Origin: Bicyclus anynana
Lineage: Eukaryota; Arthropoda; Insecta; Lepidoptera; Nymphalidae
NCBI RefSeq assembly: GCF_947172395.1
Contig: NC_069086.1
Span: 18,303,572 to 18,367,571, forward strand
Reading direction: 5' to 3'
DNA: 64,000 bases
Position numbers and translations under genes: made by a program. Below the pieces are notes generated by a model, which ran no database searches, was not told where the DNA came from, and was given only the letters and a program-made list of their open reading frames with translations. Shown here piece by piece: positions 1-12,000 of the stretch (positions within the stretch are counted from its first letter, which is position 1; each line of letters begins with the position of its first letter).

Positions 1-3000
1 AGCAGCAGGCGCGCGTGCGCCCACAACAGGTGCAGCGCGGCGTGCGCGGCCTGCTCGCAGCACTGCAGCTCCTGGCGCCGCGCGCGCGCCCGCGTGCGCA
101 GCGTGTGCACCACCGACGCGCGCGCCTCCACCGGCGACGCCGCCGACACCTCCTCGCCCAGCAGCTTCTTCATGTCTGCAGCATGGAGCAGCAACATTCA
201 CAATTTAAGATTCATGATTCAAGATTTATGATTCAAAACTACTGATTCAATATTTGTGATTCAAGATTCACGATTCAATATTCATAATTTCATATTCATG
301 ATTTATGATTTCAGATTACGATATAACATTCAAGATACATGATTCATGAATTAAATTTCATGATTCAAGATTCACGATTCATCAATACTAATATTATAAA
401 GCTGAAGAGTTTGTTTGTTTGAACGCTCTAATCTCAGGAACTACTAGTCCGATTTGAAAAAATCTTTCAGTGTTAGATAGCCCATTTATCGAGGAAGGCT
501 ATATAGACTATATTTTATATATTCGTATTCCTACGAGAAAGGGAACCACGAAGGTGAAACCGGCGGCGTCAGCTAGTTATTTATAATTTCAGATTCTTAG
601 TACATGATTTAACATTCGCGATTCAACATAATTTAAGATTATGATTACAGATTATGATTCAAGATACATGATTCATGAATTCATGATTCAAGATACAACA
701 TTTTTGATGCAAGATTCATGATACAAGAGTCATGATTCAAGATTCAATATTGAAGATTCAAGATTCAAAATTTATGATTCATGGTCCAAGATGAAAATTT
801 AAAGATTCATAAATGAACTCACCGCTGAGCGTCATGGAGTGCACCTTGGGCAGCTGGTGGTGCACAGTGTCCAGCAGCTTGGCGTGCGCGTGCGCGCGAC
901 GCAGCAGCACCTGCAGCAGCACGAGCGACGAGCGCCCCGCGCGCCGCGCGTCCTCCGCGCCCGCGTCCGCGCCCGCCAGCGTTTTGCGCGCGAACATCAG
1001 CAGGTTCCACACGATCTGACACATACAGCACGTCAATACCTTAGAGACTCTAAATAACATCATTATTGTAACTTTATGACGTTTCAAAAGTAAGCTACGG
1101 CTGTCAAAAGCAAGACGCGAGATGCGGGTGCGAGGGCGTACCGAGTCGCTACTTTACGCTGATTTTGTTATTCCGCCTCGATTTCCTAAAAATTGGGGGT
1201 CATCGAAAAAACAATTGGGGGTCCATGAAATGAAAATAGGGGTCCACGATAGTGGATCTTAACACATACACTGATAGTACCTATTTACTTACATCATACT
1301 ATCTTTTATCTTTATTATTAAAGCATCAGGTTCATCCTTCTCACTAAAAATATTGACTTATTGCTTATGTTATTTTATTTATAGTTTATTTTATGTTTAT
1401 TTAATGTTACGTATATTTTACATAACATATACAAAATTTTATTTTGAGTAATTTTAATTTTAATTCAATTATTAAATGTTTAAATTAACCTGTCTTATTA
1501 TTTTAAGTTTTAAAACACTAAACTTTACTACACTTAAAAATTTACAGGAAATCAATATCAGGGAAGTAGGGGGTCTACCCAACACGGAAAAACGACACAA
1601 AAAAGTTTGCGGAACTCTGACCTAGATCAACACTATCCGCTCTGTTAACGCCTACATACCTTGTAGTAGATGGTGGCGTCGGCGTCAGCGTCGGGCGCCG
1701 CGCTGGGCGGCTGCTGGAAGCGCGGCAGCAGCGCCAGCGCCAGGTGCTGCACGCGCTGCACGGCCGCCGCGCTGTGCTGCAGCGCCGTGTCCGCCACCGC
1801 GCCGAGCAGCTCGCGGCCGGCCGAGCGCGCGATCACTGACGTCAGCGCCTCCAGCTCCACCAGCAGCCCCGGCGGGGACAGGGGGTGCGCCGCTCTGCCA
1901 CAACCATCATGTCTCATATTTAAATTCTCCTATTTCACTTCAAGTCCGACTCCGAGAAGAGCTGGAAACTCAGCAGTTGCTCATTAAAAAAATAAAGATT
2001 TATAGTTTAACTCAGACCAATTGTAGAAGGACCTGTATCGCACTCATAGTCACGAACAAAATTGTCTGTCATTTTCTGAGGAAAATGAGCTTAGATTTGG
2101 TATATATCTTATACTAAACTAGAAGTTTTTGCCTGTATTTTACACAATTCAATTACTCAAAAAGGTATTTTTACGGAGCTCTTTAACCGATGAACACGAT
2201 TACAACTACATAACATCAATTCTATAGACAGAGTTTTTATAATTGCATTAGATCGTTGATCATATACTTTGACAGAAAAGTAACGTCTAGCGAGGCAGGT
2301 CTTATACAATAATTGGTCTGAGTAGTTTAAAGAGAGACGAATATCTTAGCATTCCAATTCACCGTGCTGGTGCCGGGTCCATCGCGTGGTAGAAAGAAAA
2401 CCTCCGAGCAGAGTCCTGAACATGTGACTACAGGGTGTAGGGTTAAGGAATTCCTTGACGATCGATCAACACTGCCCGTTTGACTAAAATGACTCTCCGA
2501 TTTTGACTAAAATGTGATGTGTGCCGAAGAAAGCGAAACTGATAGATTCCATCTTAGTCATCAGGAAAGGCGTTTATATTATAATCACAACAAGTGGATA
2601 CTCATATGGATATTTGACAGCCGCGTGGCGCAGTGGGTAGTGACCCTGCTTTCTGCATCCACGGCCGTGGGTTCGATTCCCACAACTGGAAAATATTTGT
2701 GTGATGAGCATGGGTGTTTTCCAATGTCTGTGTGTATTTATACATTATATAAGTATTTATATGTAGTATATAATTGTATATTAATATTATAATATAAATT
2801 ATCTTAGCACCCATAACACAAGCTAATCTGTATGCTTACTTTGGGGCTAGATGGCTAGATAGTGACGTGTATTGTTTAAGTATATTTATTTATTATTATC
2901 GTCAGCGAAGTGCGCCTCACCTGAGCACCATATCGACGCACTCGAGATGGCTGAGCAGGAAGTGCGTGACGTGCAGCACGCAGCTGTGGTTGTCGGCGCC

Positions 3001-3058
3001 CAGCGTGCTCAGCAGCGCGTCGCACAGCGCCAGTGCCGGCACCAGGATATCGCGGAAT
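1..3058 (-). CDS. Nup205: Nup205 exons 27-30 (C-terminal part, cut by window edge)
   Basis: Exons: 3058-2921, 1894-1660, 1015-823 and 175 to beyond 1. They encode RFRDILVPALALCDALLSTL, an alanine-rich helical stretch, IVWNLLMFARKTL with a loop of Ala/Gly/Asp, and DMKKLLGEEVSAASPVEARA. Phases agree at every junction. The sequence is very Ala/Arg-rich and its codons end almost only in G or C. The stop codon is not in the window, so the true end cannot be given. Confidence 0.82.
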
Positions 3059-6000
3059 CTGTGACGTCAAAGTCAAAGTCAGGATATTTTATTTAAAAAA
3101 AATATAAAGATCATTTTGAAGCGTCGCTGAATTTTTGTACAATTCACATTATTGTATATTTTTTTATTTTCGAAAATTCTTGATTCTGGTAGTTACCAGA
3201 ATCAAGAATTTTCGTAAAGAAAAAAGTTGATTGTCTTGAAAAATCAACTTGATAGTAATCAGTTGTACAAAATGTTCTACGGCTCCTCGACTACGGACAG
3301 GCATATGTCTGCTGAAATGGATGGAAGGCGAATAGTGCATCTTTCATAGACAATAAGCTCTGTAGTGAATATATAAATCAACCCCCTATACTCCTATGTT
3401 ACCCTGGTTATTTATTTAAAGCTTTTGTATTCAATTTCTCATTTCGTTTCACTGTAAGCCACATAAAAGACGTTCAGAAAGACGCACATCGTTCCTTCCA
3501 AGCCTGACCTGTTAGCGACGGACGGCACGAACTCGGTGTCCTGGTGGTTGGCATAGCCCGTGTGTATGTCGGGGTGGCAGTCCAGCGCGCGCATGTTGGC
3601 CAGGCTGGCCAGCGCGCCCTGCGCCAGCAGCGTCTCGGCGCCCGGCCGCGTGCCCGCTATCTTGATGAGTAGCGCCAGCTTGGACTCGTACACGTACAGC
3701 ACGCGCAGGGACTTGGGGTTCGGCTCTAGCGCCTGTGCGGAGACGTATTCTATTAGACGTTTCAATCCATATATCTCTTGGTCACGCCATCACGTGTGAA
3801 CGGCTGGACCGATTACAGTATTTTTTTTATGTTTCTTAGTAGTAGGTTCTTAAGACAGAAAAAAATTTAAAAATTTAGGAGTAGGGTAGGAATAGGTTAG
3901 GGGTAGTGGTGGGGTAAGTTAGGGGTAAGATAGGGGTAGGGTAGGGGTAGGGTAGGGGTAGGGTAGGGGTAGGGTAGGGGTAGGGTAGTAGTGGGGTAGG
4001 GGTGGGGTAGGGTAGGGGTAGGGTAGGGGTAGGGTAGGGGTAAGGTAGGGTAGGGGTAGGGTAGGGGTAGGGTAGGGGTAGGGTAGGCTAGGGGTAGGCT
4101 AGGGGTAGGGTAGGAGTAGGGTAGGATAGAGTAGGAGTAGGGGTAAATCTTAAAACAAAGTCCTGACACGTCTATCTCGCAATAAACTTATTTTCAAGTG
4201 GTTTTCGCTAATAGTAGGTAGAGTGATTTATGAGAAAGAGTTTTTAGGAAGAGATTTCGATTTATGCTAGTTATATCTAATGTTAATTTAGAACTTTTAC
4301 GAAATTTCAAATTGAGTCGTCTTCTATTAAAATACAATATGATTTTTGAATAAATCTTTTTTTATAGCCAAAGTTTTAAGTTAAGCCAGGGAACTTTGTT
4401 AACTTTAAATTGTTTTTACTTATTTCTAAACATTAAGTCGACTTTAATAAATCAAATTTTCAAACACAAATATTATAATCAGTTTTATATTGTTTCATTT
4501 TAGAATGAATATTAAATGGATTTTAAAGAGGATTTATTTTTAAATAAGTATTTAAAATTCAAACATTATTCCATGTATTCCATTAGCACCTTCCTAATAA
4601 AAATGTGTTTGCATATCCAGACTACACAGTGTGGTTAACTAATTTAGCGCTAACAACAAATACTCACTTCTTTCAGTCCCTCGTCGTCGTGCGTCAGGCT
4701 GTCGATGAGACTCCGCAGATAGCCCTGGTTGGTGAGCGTGGTCATCCAGTCCGTGCCCGGGTTGATCTCCACCAGCGAGTCGAGGCACGACAGCGCCACC
4801 ATGCGGCACACGTCGTGTCCGCCGCCGATGCAGTCGTTGCACACGATCGCGCACAGACTATCACCAAAACTGTTTATAACTTCGATCGCCATCGACTTCA
4901 AATTCGACTCCTCCCGACTCGGCTTCACTCTCGAACTGTCCAATCGACTCACGTAAGTCGTATTCGTTTCCTCTTCCGGATCGGCCGGGCTGTGTTTCAG
5001 ATTGACTATATTCAAAAAATTTAGCAACGCACCGTACAGGTTGACCCGTATTTTTTGGGTCGACACCCCAGACACCAATATCCAGCTCAAAATTTTGTGC
5101 AATATGAACTTTAGTGTTAAAGATTTGGTTTGCATAATTTGGCTCGAAGGACCGAAAAAACTTGTCTCAAATTCAGCGGATTTCAACGAAGATTCCCGCT
5201 TTTGAAGTATGTAGCAGTGCCGGAGGTTGACTAGAAACAGTAGCACCGTCCCGGAGGCGAGGTTCCCGATTTGTGGCAGGACTTCGGCGGGAGGGATTTT
5301 GTTCAGCAGATCTTGGAGGATGTTGAGGATGAGATTTTTCCGGGACTCCACGTTGAGCAGGTCCTGGGGCGCCACACAGAACAGAATCTCCGTGAGCTGC
5401 CGCCACGAGTCGTAGTAGTGCGACAGAGTGGCCGCCAGGTTGCGCTGCTTGTTCACTTCTGTTACGTAGTCCAGGACCTAGGGTCAATAGATCAAACATT
5501 AAAGTGTGCTACAGAAATTATTTAGCATGATAGTTATTGCAACAAACAAGATACAAATTTTGATACAAGATATAAATCGATTTGATCATGGGCCTAAGAC
5601 TCTCACCACGACATATCTCGAGACAAGAGAGACGAGACAAAGACTAATAGCGACCCATCGTCATATCGCTTGCATTGGGATGAACCAGCCCCTGTAGCCA
5701 AGTAGCACGTCGATTTAAGAAATCGATTGACCGCCGCGATTGGTCGTCAATACACTTTATCTCTTGTCACGATATATCGTGGACGCATGCTACGCCTACT
5801 GATCATGAAGCACCAAGTGTTACCTTCTGTATCTCGAGCACCACCAGTTCCCGCTGCGTGGAGGCGCGCATGGACGCAAGCTCGCCCGTCAGCAACGCGT
5901 TCATGCGCGACACGCTGATGCGTTTGCCGCCCAGACCTACAGCAGACAATGATCAGAATCAACACTTTACATACAATCTAAAGAGCCCCTAAGTTAGAAG

Positions 6001-9000
6001 AGTGAACTCGCACTGAAAAGCAATGTAACAGTATATTGCCGGGGATGGGCATTCATTTGCAACTCGCCATTGTGAAACTATTCTAACCCCGCTAGGATAT
6101 GTTTCTACACTGCGCTGGCACAAACTTATTGTTCAGAGCGGACTCAGATTGAAGAATAGTATAGTTTGTTTGCTTTGTACTTTAAATTTGATTTCATATA
6201 TTCAAAATTAGGTTATTGACGGGCGTAGGCAGGGCAGCGAATTATAAAATCTAACATTCTTAACATCTTTCCATAGATTTCTAGGCGTTAGTTTCCCAAT
6301 TAACATACTTATACTCTGAAATAGTATCTTCTGTTTTACCTGTGGGAAGGTCGCAGTCAGCAATAGCCTGCCTCAGCTGGTGCGCGTGGAACAGCTCCCA
6401 GCGCGGCTCCGGCACCGCCTCCACCGTCACCGGCAGCGACTCCAGCGAGCGCCGGATCACGCACCACTCCCACACCTGGACAAACGTGATTACTATACTG
6501 CCACGTTGGATTAACTGACCTCGCACGCGCACGCACGCAGCGCCCACGAGCGCGATGAGATCGTCGCCGTACAGTGACGGTGAGTACCTGCGCGTTCCGC
6601 TGCGGAGAGTGCGTCAACGCGGCGAGCAGCGCCTGCAGCGCGGCGTGGTGTCGGCCCGCGCCCGCCGCGCCCGCCTCGCACGCGCACGCACGCAGCGCCC
6701 ACGAGCGCGATGAGATCGTCGCCGTACAGTGACGGTGAGTACCTGCGCGTTCCGCTGCGGCGAGTGCGTCAGCGCGGCGAGCAGCGCCTGCAGCGCGGCG
6801 TGGTGTCGGCCCGCGCCCGCCGCGCCCGCCTCGCACGCGCACGCACGCAGCGCCCACGAGCGCGATGAGATCGTCGCCGGCGTCGCACTCTGACGACAAA
6901 CAGACACTTTATTGATAGATACTATAAGTGATATAATAATTATTAATGAGTGTGTTGTGATTATAAAGCATATTCTCTAATAGTCACTGTATTAGTACAA
7001 TAACGCTAGTTTTTGATTGGCAATCGTCATTAATAAAACAGTTACCTCCAGGTTGACGGTGGCCTTGGCGTGTCGTGCGAGGAAGTAGTCGCGCGCCCGC
7101 AGCAGGCGCAGCGCGGGCGGCGAGGTGGCGGGGCGCGCGCAGATCCAGTACAGCAGGCGGTAGCAGCTCTCCACCAGCGTCGACGCTTCTCTGCGGACAA
7201 CGAGCGTGCTACCTCAGAGCCCACGAGATTATTGTCTACGTTTGTCTTACGTATCGCTTTCGCTTTCTTTCCATCGCGACGAAAGAAATATGTAAGACAA
7301 ACACAATCATCTCGTATATCGAAATTTTCGATATATTGGTCGACGATATCTCTCATCAAGTCGTGGTGCGAATTATAGGCCTACGGTGAAATATATAATA
7401 CCATCATACGTGATATTTTTGGGGGGGGGGAGTTTGTGCTAAACATAATTATGTGGAGATAAAATCTGAGACTTTTTAGATCTCTCCACTCTTCCTGCCC
7501 TCCTCTCAGATTCGAAGAGTCGAGTCTTTAAACTCACTTGTGCGTGTCCCCGGTGGGCGCGATGTACGCGTCAAGTATGTCGAGCACCGAGTGGAAGCAG
7601 GTGCGCGGCGCGCCCGCGCTGCCCGCCTCCTGCAGCACGCTCTTGGAGATCTGGAAACGAATATTCAACATATCATAATATCACCGTCAGTCGTAATCGG
7701 CGACGTCGTTGTCGCCGTCTGGACCAACGTAGCACTACATTGTATAAACTTACGCATTGACTGACAAAATCCCCTTGGAGTGTATGTTTTACACCCAACC
7801 TTACGATTATGGTCATAAGTGTGATGTGACGGGTAGCAGCGACAGTGATTGTACCATTATTTTATGGTAGAGGAAACACCTCGAGCAGGTCCCAGGACTT
7901 ATGACCTTGGGAGAAGGTTTAAATTATTGCAAAAACACTCACCTTCCCTGCCCGACATGTTCTCCATGCCCACAACAAAACAATTTATGATAAACAATAA
8001 GTACAACACAAAACATTATAGCACTAACGTAACTACGCTAAGCGTGACGTAAGCGCTAACTAAGCGTGACGGTGTCTAAGCTGCCTAACAAACAACTGAG
8101 GTCAAGCTTATTTATACCAACATCTCCCTCCCTTCTATAATAACATAAATAATGAATGTTAATACCACCTGTAATCGAGGAACTTGTAACACAAGGTCCA
8201 CAATTGCTTCTGCAATGTTATATACTTACGAAGTTATAAGCGTGGAATCAATTCTTCGCCTAAATTCACACATTCACAGTTTACTTTGAAAGCAAAGCGA
8301 ATTAACATCGGAGCGATTAAGTATCAGATTTATTTTATAAAGATAACAAGTAAACTCGGCTAAAACTCTGGACAACGACTTTTGAACGATTGGATGTGTG
8401 TTTGGAATTCGTATCAATCGATTAAAGTCTCACAAGAGTCGTCAAGTCTCTCATTCCAAATTCGAGTTAGTAACATATTGTTACTCTTTAACTTTTTAAA
8501 GTTACTCACGTCGTCGTGCAGGTTGTAGCCGAGCAGGAAGTGCGCCAGGCCGTGCGGCGCGGCGGGCAGCAGCTGCAGCAGCAGCAGCACCACGCCCTCC
8601 TTGGCGGCGCGCGCGTGCTCCGCGCCGCCCGCCTGCGCCTCGCCCGCCGCCCACTCCTCCGCCTCCAGGCACTCCACGAACCCGTGCCTGCGAGAGTTAC
8701 GAGGAAAATTATAAGGTTATATTTGTAACACTATCTCGGAAAAGGTTTCTTCTGTAGACGAAGTTAGCACGTCACCGGCCGGGCGTGTGTGTACTCACCG
8801 CAGCTGCACGGAGAGCTCGTGGCGGTGCAGCACGGAGGCCAGCAGGTGGCGCGCGCACGCGGGCGACTGCAGCGCGCGACACAGCAGCGCCACGGCGCGC
8901 GCCGCCGCCTCGGGCAGCGCGGCGCCGTGCTGCAGCACCCGGCAGCACGTCACCAGCCGATCTGTGTTGTCGGGCCCTTCCGGAGCTGATGAAGAAACGG

Positions 9001-12000
9001 GAGCATAATAGGCGTTCTTAAAACTCGAGTGCATTAAAAAAAAAAGAAGTGAACGAGAACAAAGCTAGTTCTATAATAGTTTTAGCAGACTCAGAAGTGG
9101 ATTAGAATGGCAGAGAATGACATTGAGTGAAGTCACGCACTTGTGAACGATGTGTGTAGGATTAAGGGCGCCCTTGACAGATATCTAACACTCCCCTTTT
9201 TCACTCAAGTCTCCCCGCCTATCCCAAGCAACCCATAAAAAACTATACAACAAGAAATATGGACGGCTCGAACGCCACGAGTATACTGTCACGACAGTAT
9301 TAACTTTGTCAAACTGATGCCTGCCACACGCTGGATCCAAAAATTAACACAAACTTCCAGATAGAAGTCTGTGTTGTTTTAAGTAAGAGTTAAGATGTAG
9401 AGATGTACAGAGAAGCGTTTGACAGTAGATAGTTGACAGGCAGCGCGTTGGTGTGTAAACTGAGCGAACATTTAAGGAAACAAATCGTTGATGCCGAGAA
9501 GAGCACCAGTCAAATTAGCGAGAATGGCTGACAACAAAGCTACAAGGTTACACGAACTATTTGAGGCCACTTTTGTCAAATCTTGAGCTTTAATATATTC
9601 TGTTCTGTAATCTAAAGAATTTGGCACCCACTTAGATGTCATTTCTTTTGTTTGCAAAATCTTTAACAACACACATTTGTGATATCGAATTTGGCTCCCA
9701 TTTTCACACTTATATTTTGATAACATTATTATCACAGTACACACCTAGGATGAGCTTGGAGAGGCCGACGACGAGCACGCCGCGGCCCGCCTCGGCAGCC
9801 GCCGCGTTGAGCGCGCGCTCCAGCGCCAGCGCGCGCTCCACTATACTCAGCGAACTGATCAGCGTTTGCTGCACGTACTCCTGTGGAATTATTAGTTTTA
9901 GTCAACATTCTATAAAAAGAAATTGGATCAACGTTTACTGCATGTACACCTGTGAAATGCTGAATAAATTTTACCCAACATTTAATTAAAAAAATGAAGA
10001 TTGACAGTTCCATACTCCTACCACAGGTACACAACCGTGAGGTTTGAACCATGGTGGCTTTGGGCCAATGAAATATCAAAGTTTAATCTCTCATCATCTT
10101 CCATACAATATGAGAGATTATGTCCATCCCACGTTCAGTTTTGCAGCAACCCTTTGGAATACACCCTTAAAAATAATCATCACCATGAAAGCTCTTAAGA
10201 ACCTAACGCTATTCAACCACTGGTAGGTACACTCACGTGCTCCGGCGCAGTCTCCCGGTCCATCAGCTCGTGCGCCTCGTCCAGCGTGGTCAGCACCAGG
10301 CGCAGCAGCTCCGACTTGGTGTGCAGCTGGATCAGCAGCCGGAAGCCGGGCGGCGGGTTCACGTCCGGCTCGCGGTCCGGCGGCGGGAAGTCGGACGCGG
10401 CCGGCTCGTATTGCTCGAGCCAGCGGGCGAACAGCCGGAAACTGATTGATAGAATCTGAGGATATTAAACATACGTACGTTATCAACCCATTTCGGCTCA
10501 CTGCTGAGCTCGAGTCTCCTCTCAGAATGAGAAGGGTTAGGCCAATAGTCCACCACGCTGGCCCAATGCGGATTGGCAGACTTCACACACGCAGAGAATT
10601 AAGAAAATTCTCTGGTATGCAGGTTTCCTCACGATGTTTTCCTTCACCGTTTGAGACGTGATAATTAATTTTTAAAAATGCACACAACTGAAAAGTTGGA
10701 GGTGCATGCCCCGGACAGGATTCGAACCCACACCCTCCAGAATCGGAGGCAGAAGTCATATCCACTAGGCTATCACGGCTTATATTAAACATAAGCTTAC
10801 ACAAAAATGCTAGGACTGAGACTAGTGTTCCTAAAGACTCGAACCCTTTAGCCCTGATGTTTACTCGGAGTCTTTTATAGAGCTCGGCGAATGGATAGCC
10901 TTTTAAAAAGACTCGACTCGTAAAAAAGGCTCGGCCCTTTTTAGACTGGAGTCCTATTTTAGGGCTTAATGTTTTGTAGTCGTAGATTAGACTCTGGTCT
11001 TCTGGAATAAGACTAGCCTTTTTATTGGAACGAAGTCTTTGCAGTTTACAGTGAATTGGGAGAAATCGCCATTAAATATTTTATTTAGGTATATTTATGT
11101 ATGACGTTATTTATCGATTTTTCTGTTTGATATGCTGGGTATATTTTAAGGATTATTAAAAAAGCCACCATGTTTAAATTTTCTACTCCTGCACCAATTT
11201 CGTTCGAAATTGATATTTAGGCATTTTATAAATGGTGAAAACAGATTCCTTAGTAAAAATTTAAAAAGCCGCCATTTTGAATTTTTTTTATTCCTGCACT
11301 GATTTCGTTAAAAATTGATATTTGAGCATTGCGTGAATGGTGAAAACAGATTCTGAAGTAAAAATTTAAAAAGACCGCCATTGTAAAATTTCTTATTCCT
11401 GCACCGATTTCGTTCAAAATTGATATTTGGGCATTGTATGAATGGCGAAAAAAGTATTTTATGCATCCCTAGAATATGGGTATCGAATGAAATGGCTTGC
11501 TGAGAGTAACTCGAAAAATATTGTGACGTCACTCTAAATCCAATATGGCGGACTTCATATACATGGCGGATTAAGTTTAGTTTTAGTTAATAATAAACGT
11601 ATGTACTAAAGACATGTTCCAATTTTGTATGGAGGCTGGGCCTTTATACCGAGGACTCACTCGTGCCAAAGGTTTTAGTTCCCGATTATTTCTTACATTT
11701 TCCGTCATAAAGTAGGTCATACCTGCCACTTCTCTTGGGGCTTGGAGTAGGGTCTGTGCGGCGCCGGCAGCGCCAGGCGGTTGAGCGCGTGCTCCACGTA
11801 CGGGTCGAGGCCGGGCGGGCGCGCGCCCGCGCCCAGCGTGCGCGGCAGCGGCGCCGCGGCGCACAGCGCGTCCAGCAGCGTGAGGAACGCACGCGACAGC
11901 GGGTACTCCTCCGCGCGACATTCCACCTGGACAGACACATTGCTACTTATACTCAGACTAGCTGACGCCGCGCGGTTTCATCCGCGTGGTTCCCGTTCCC

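Noticed and set aside
3880..4145. TAGGG array as an interstitial telomere
   Set aside because: Insect telomeres are TTAGG; here the unit is variable ('gggtagggta'/'taggggtagg') and lies inside a dispersed repeat, so an internal element array fits better.
6357..6899. Long arginine/alanine-rich minus-strand frame over the duplicated exon
   Set aside because: It runs through the tandem copies in a shifted frame with no splice logic; it is a product of the GC-rich duplication.
8414..9034. Many open plus-strand frames opposite Nup205 exons 18-19
   Set aside because: They arise from extreme GC content in the real minus-strand exons and have no splice partners or homology.
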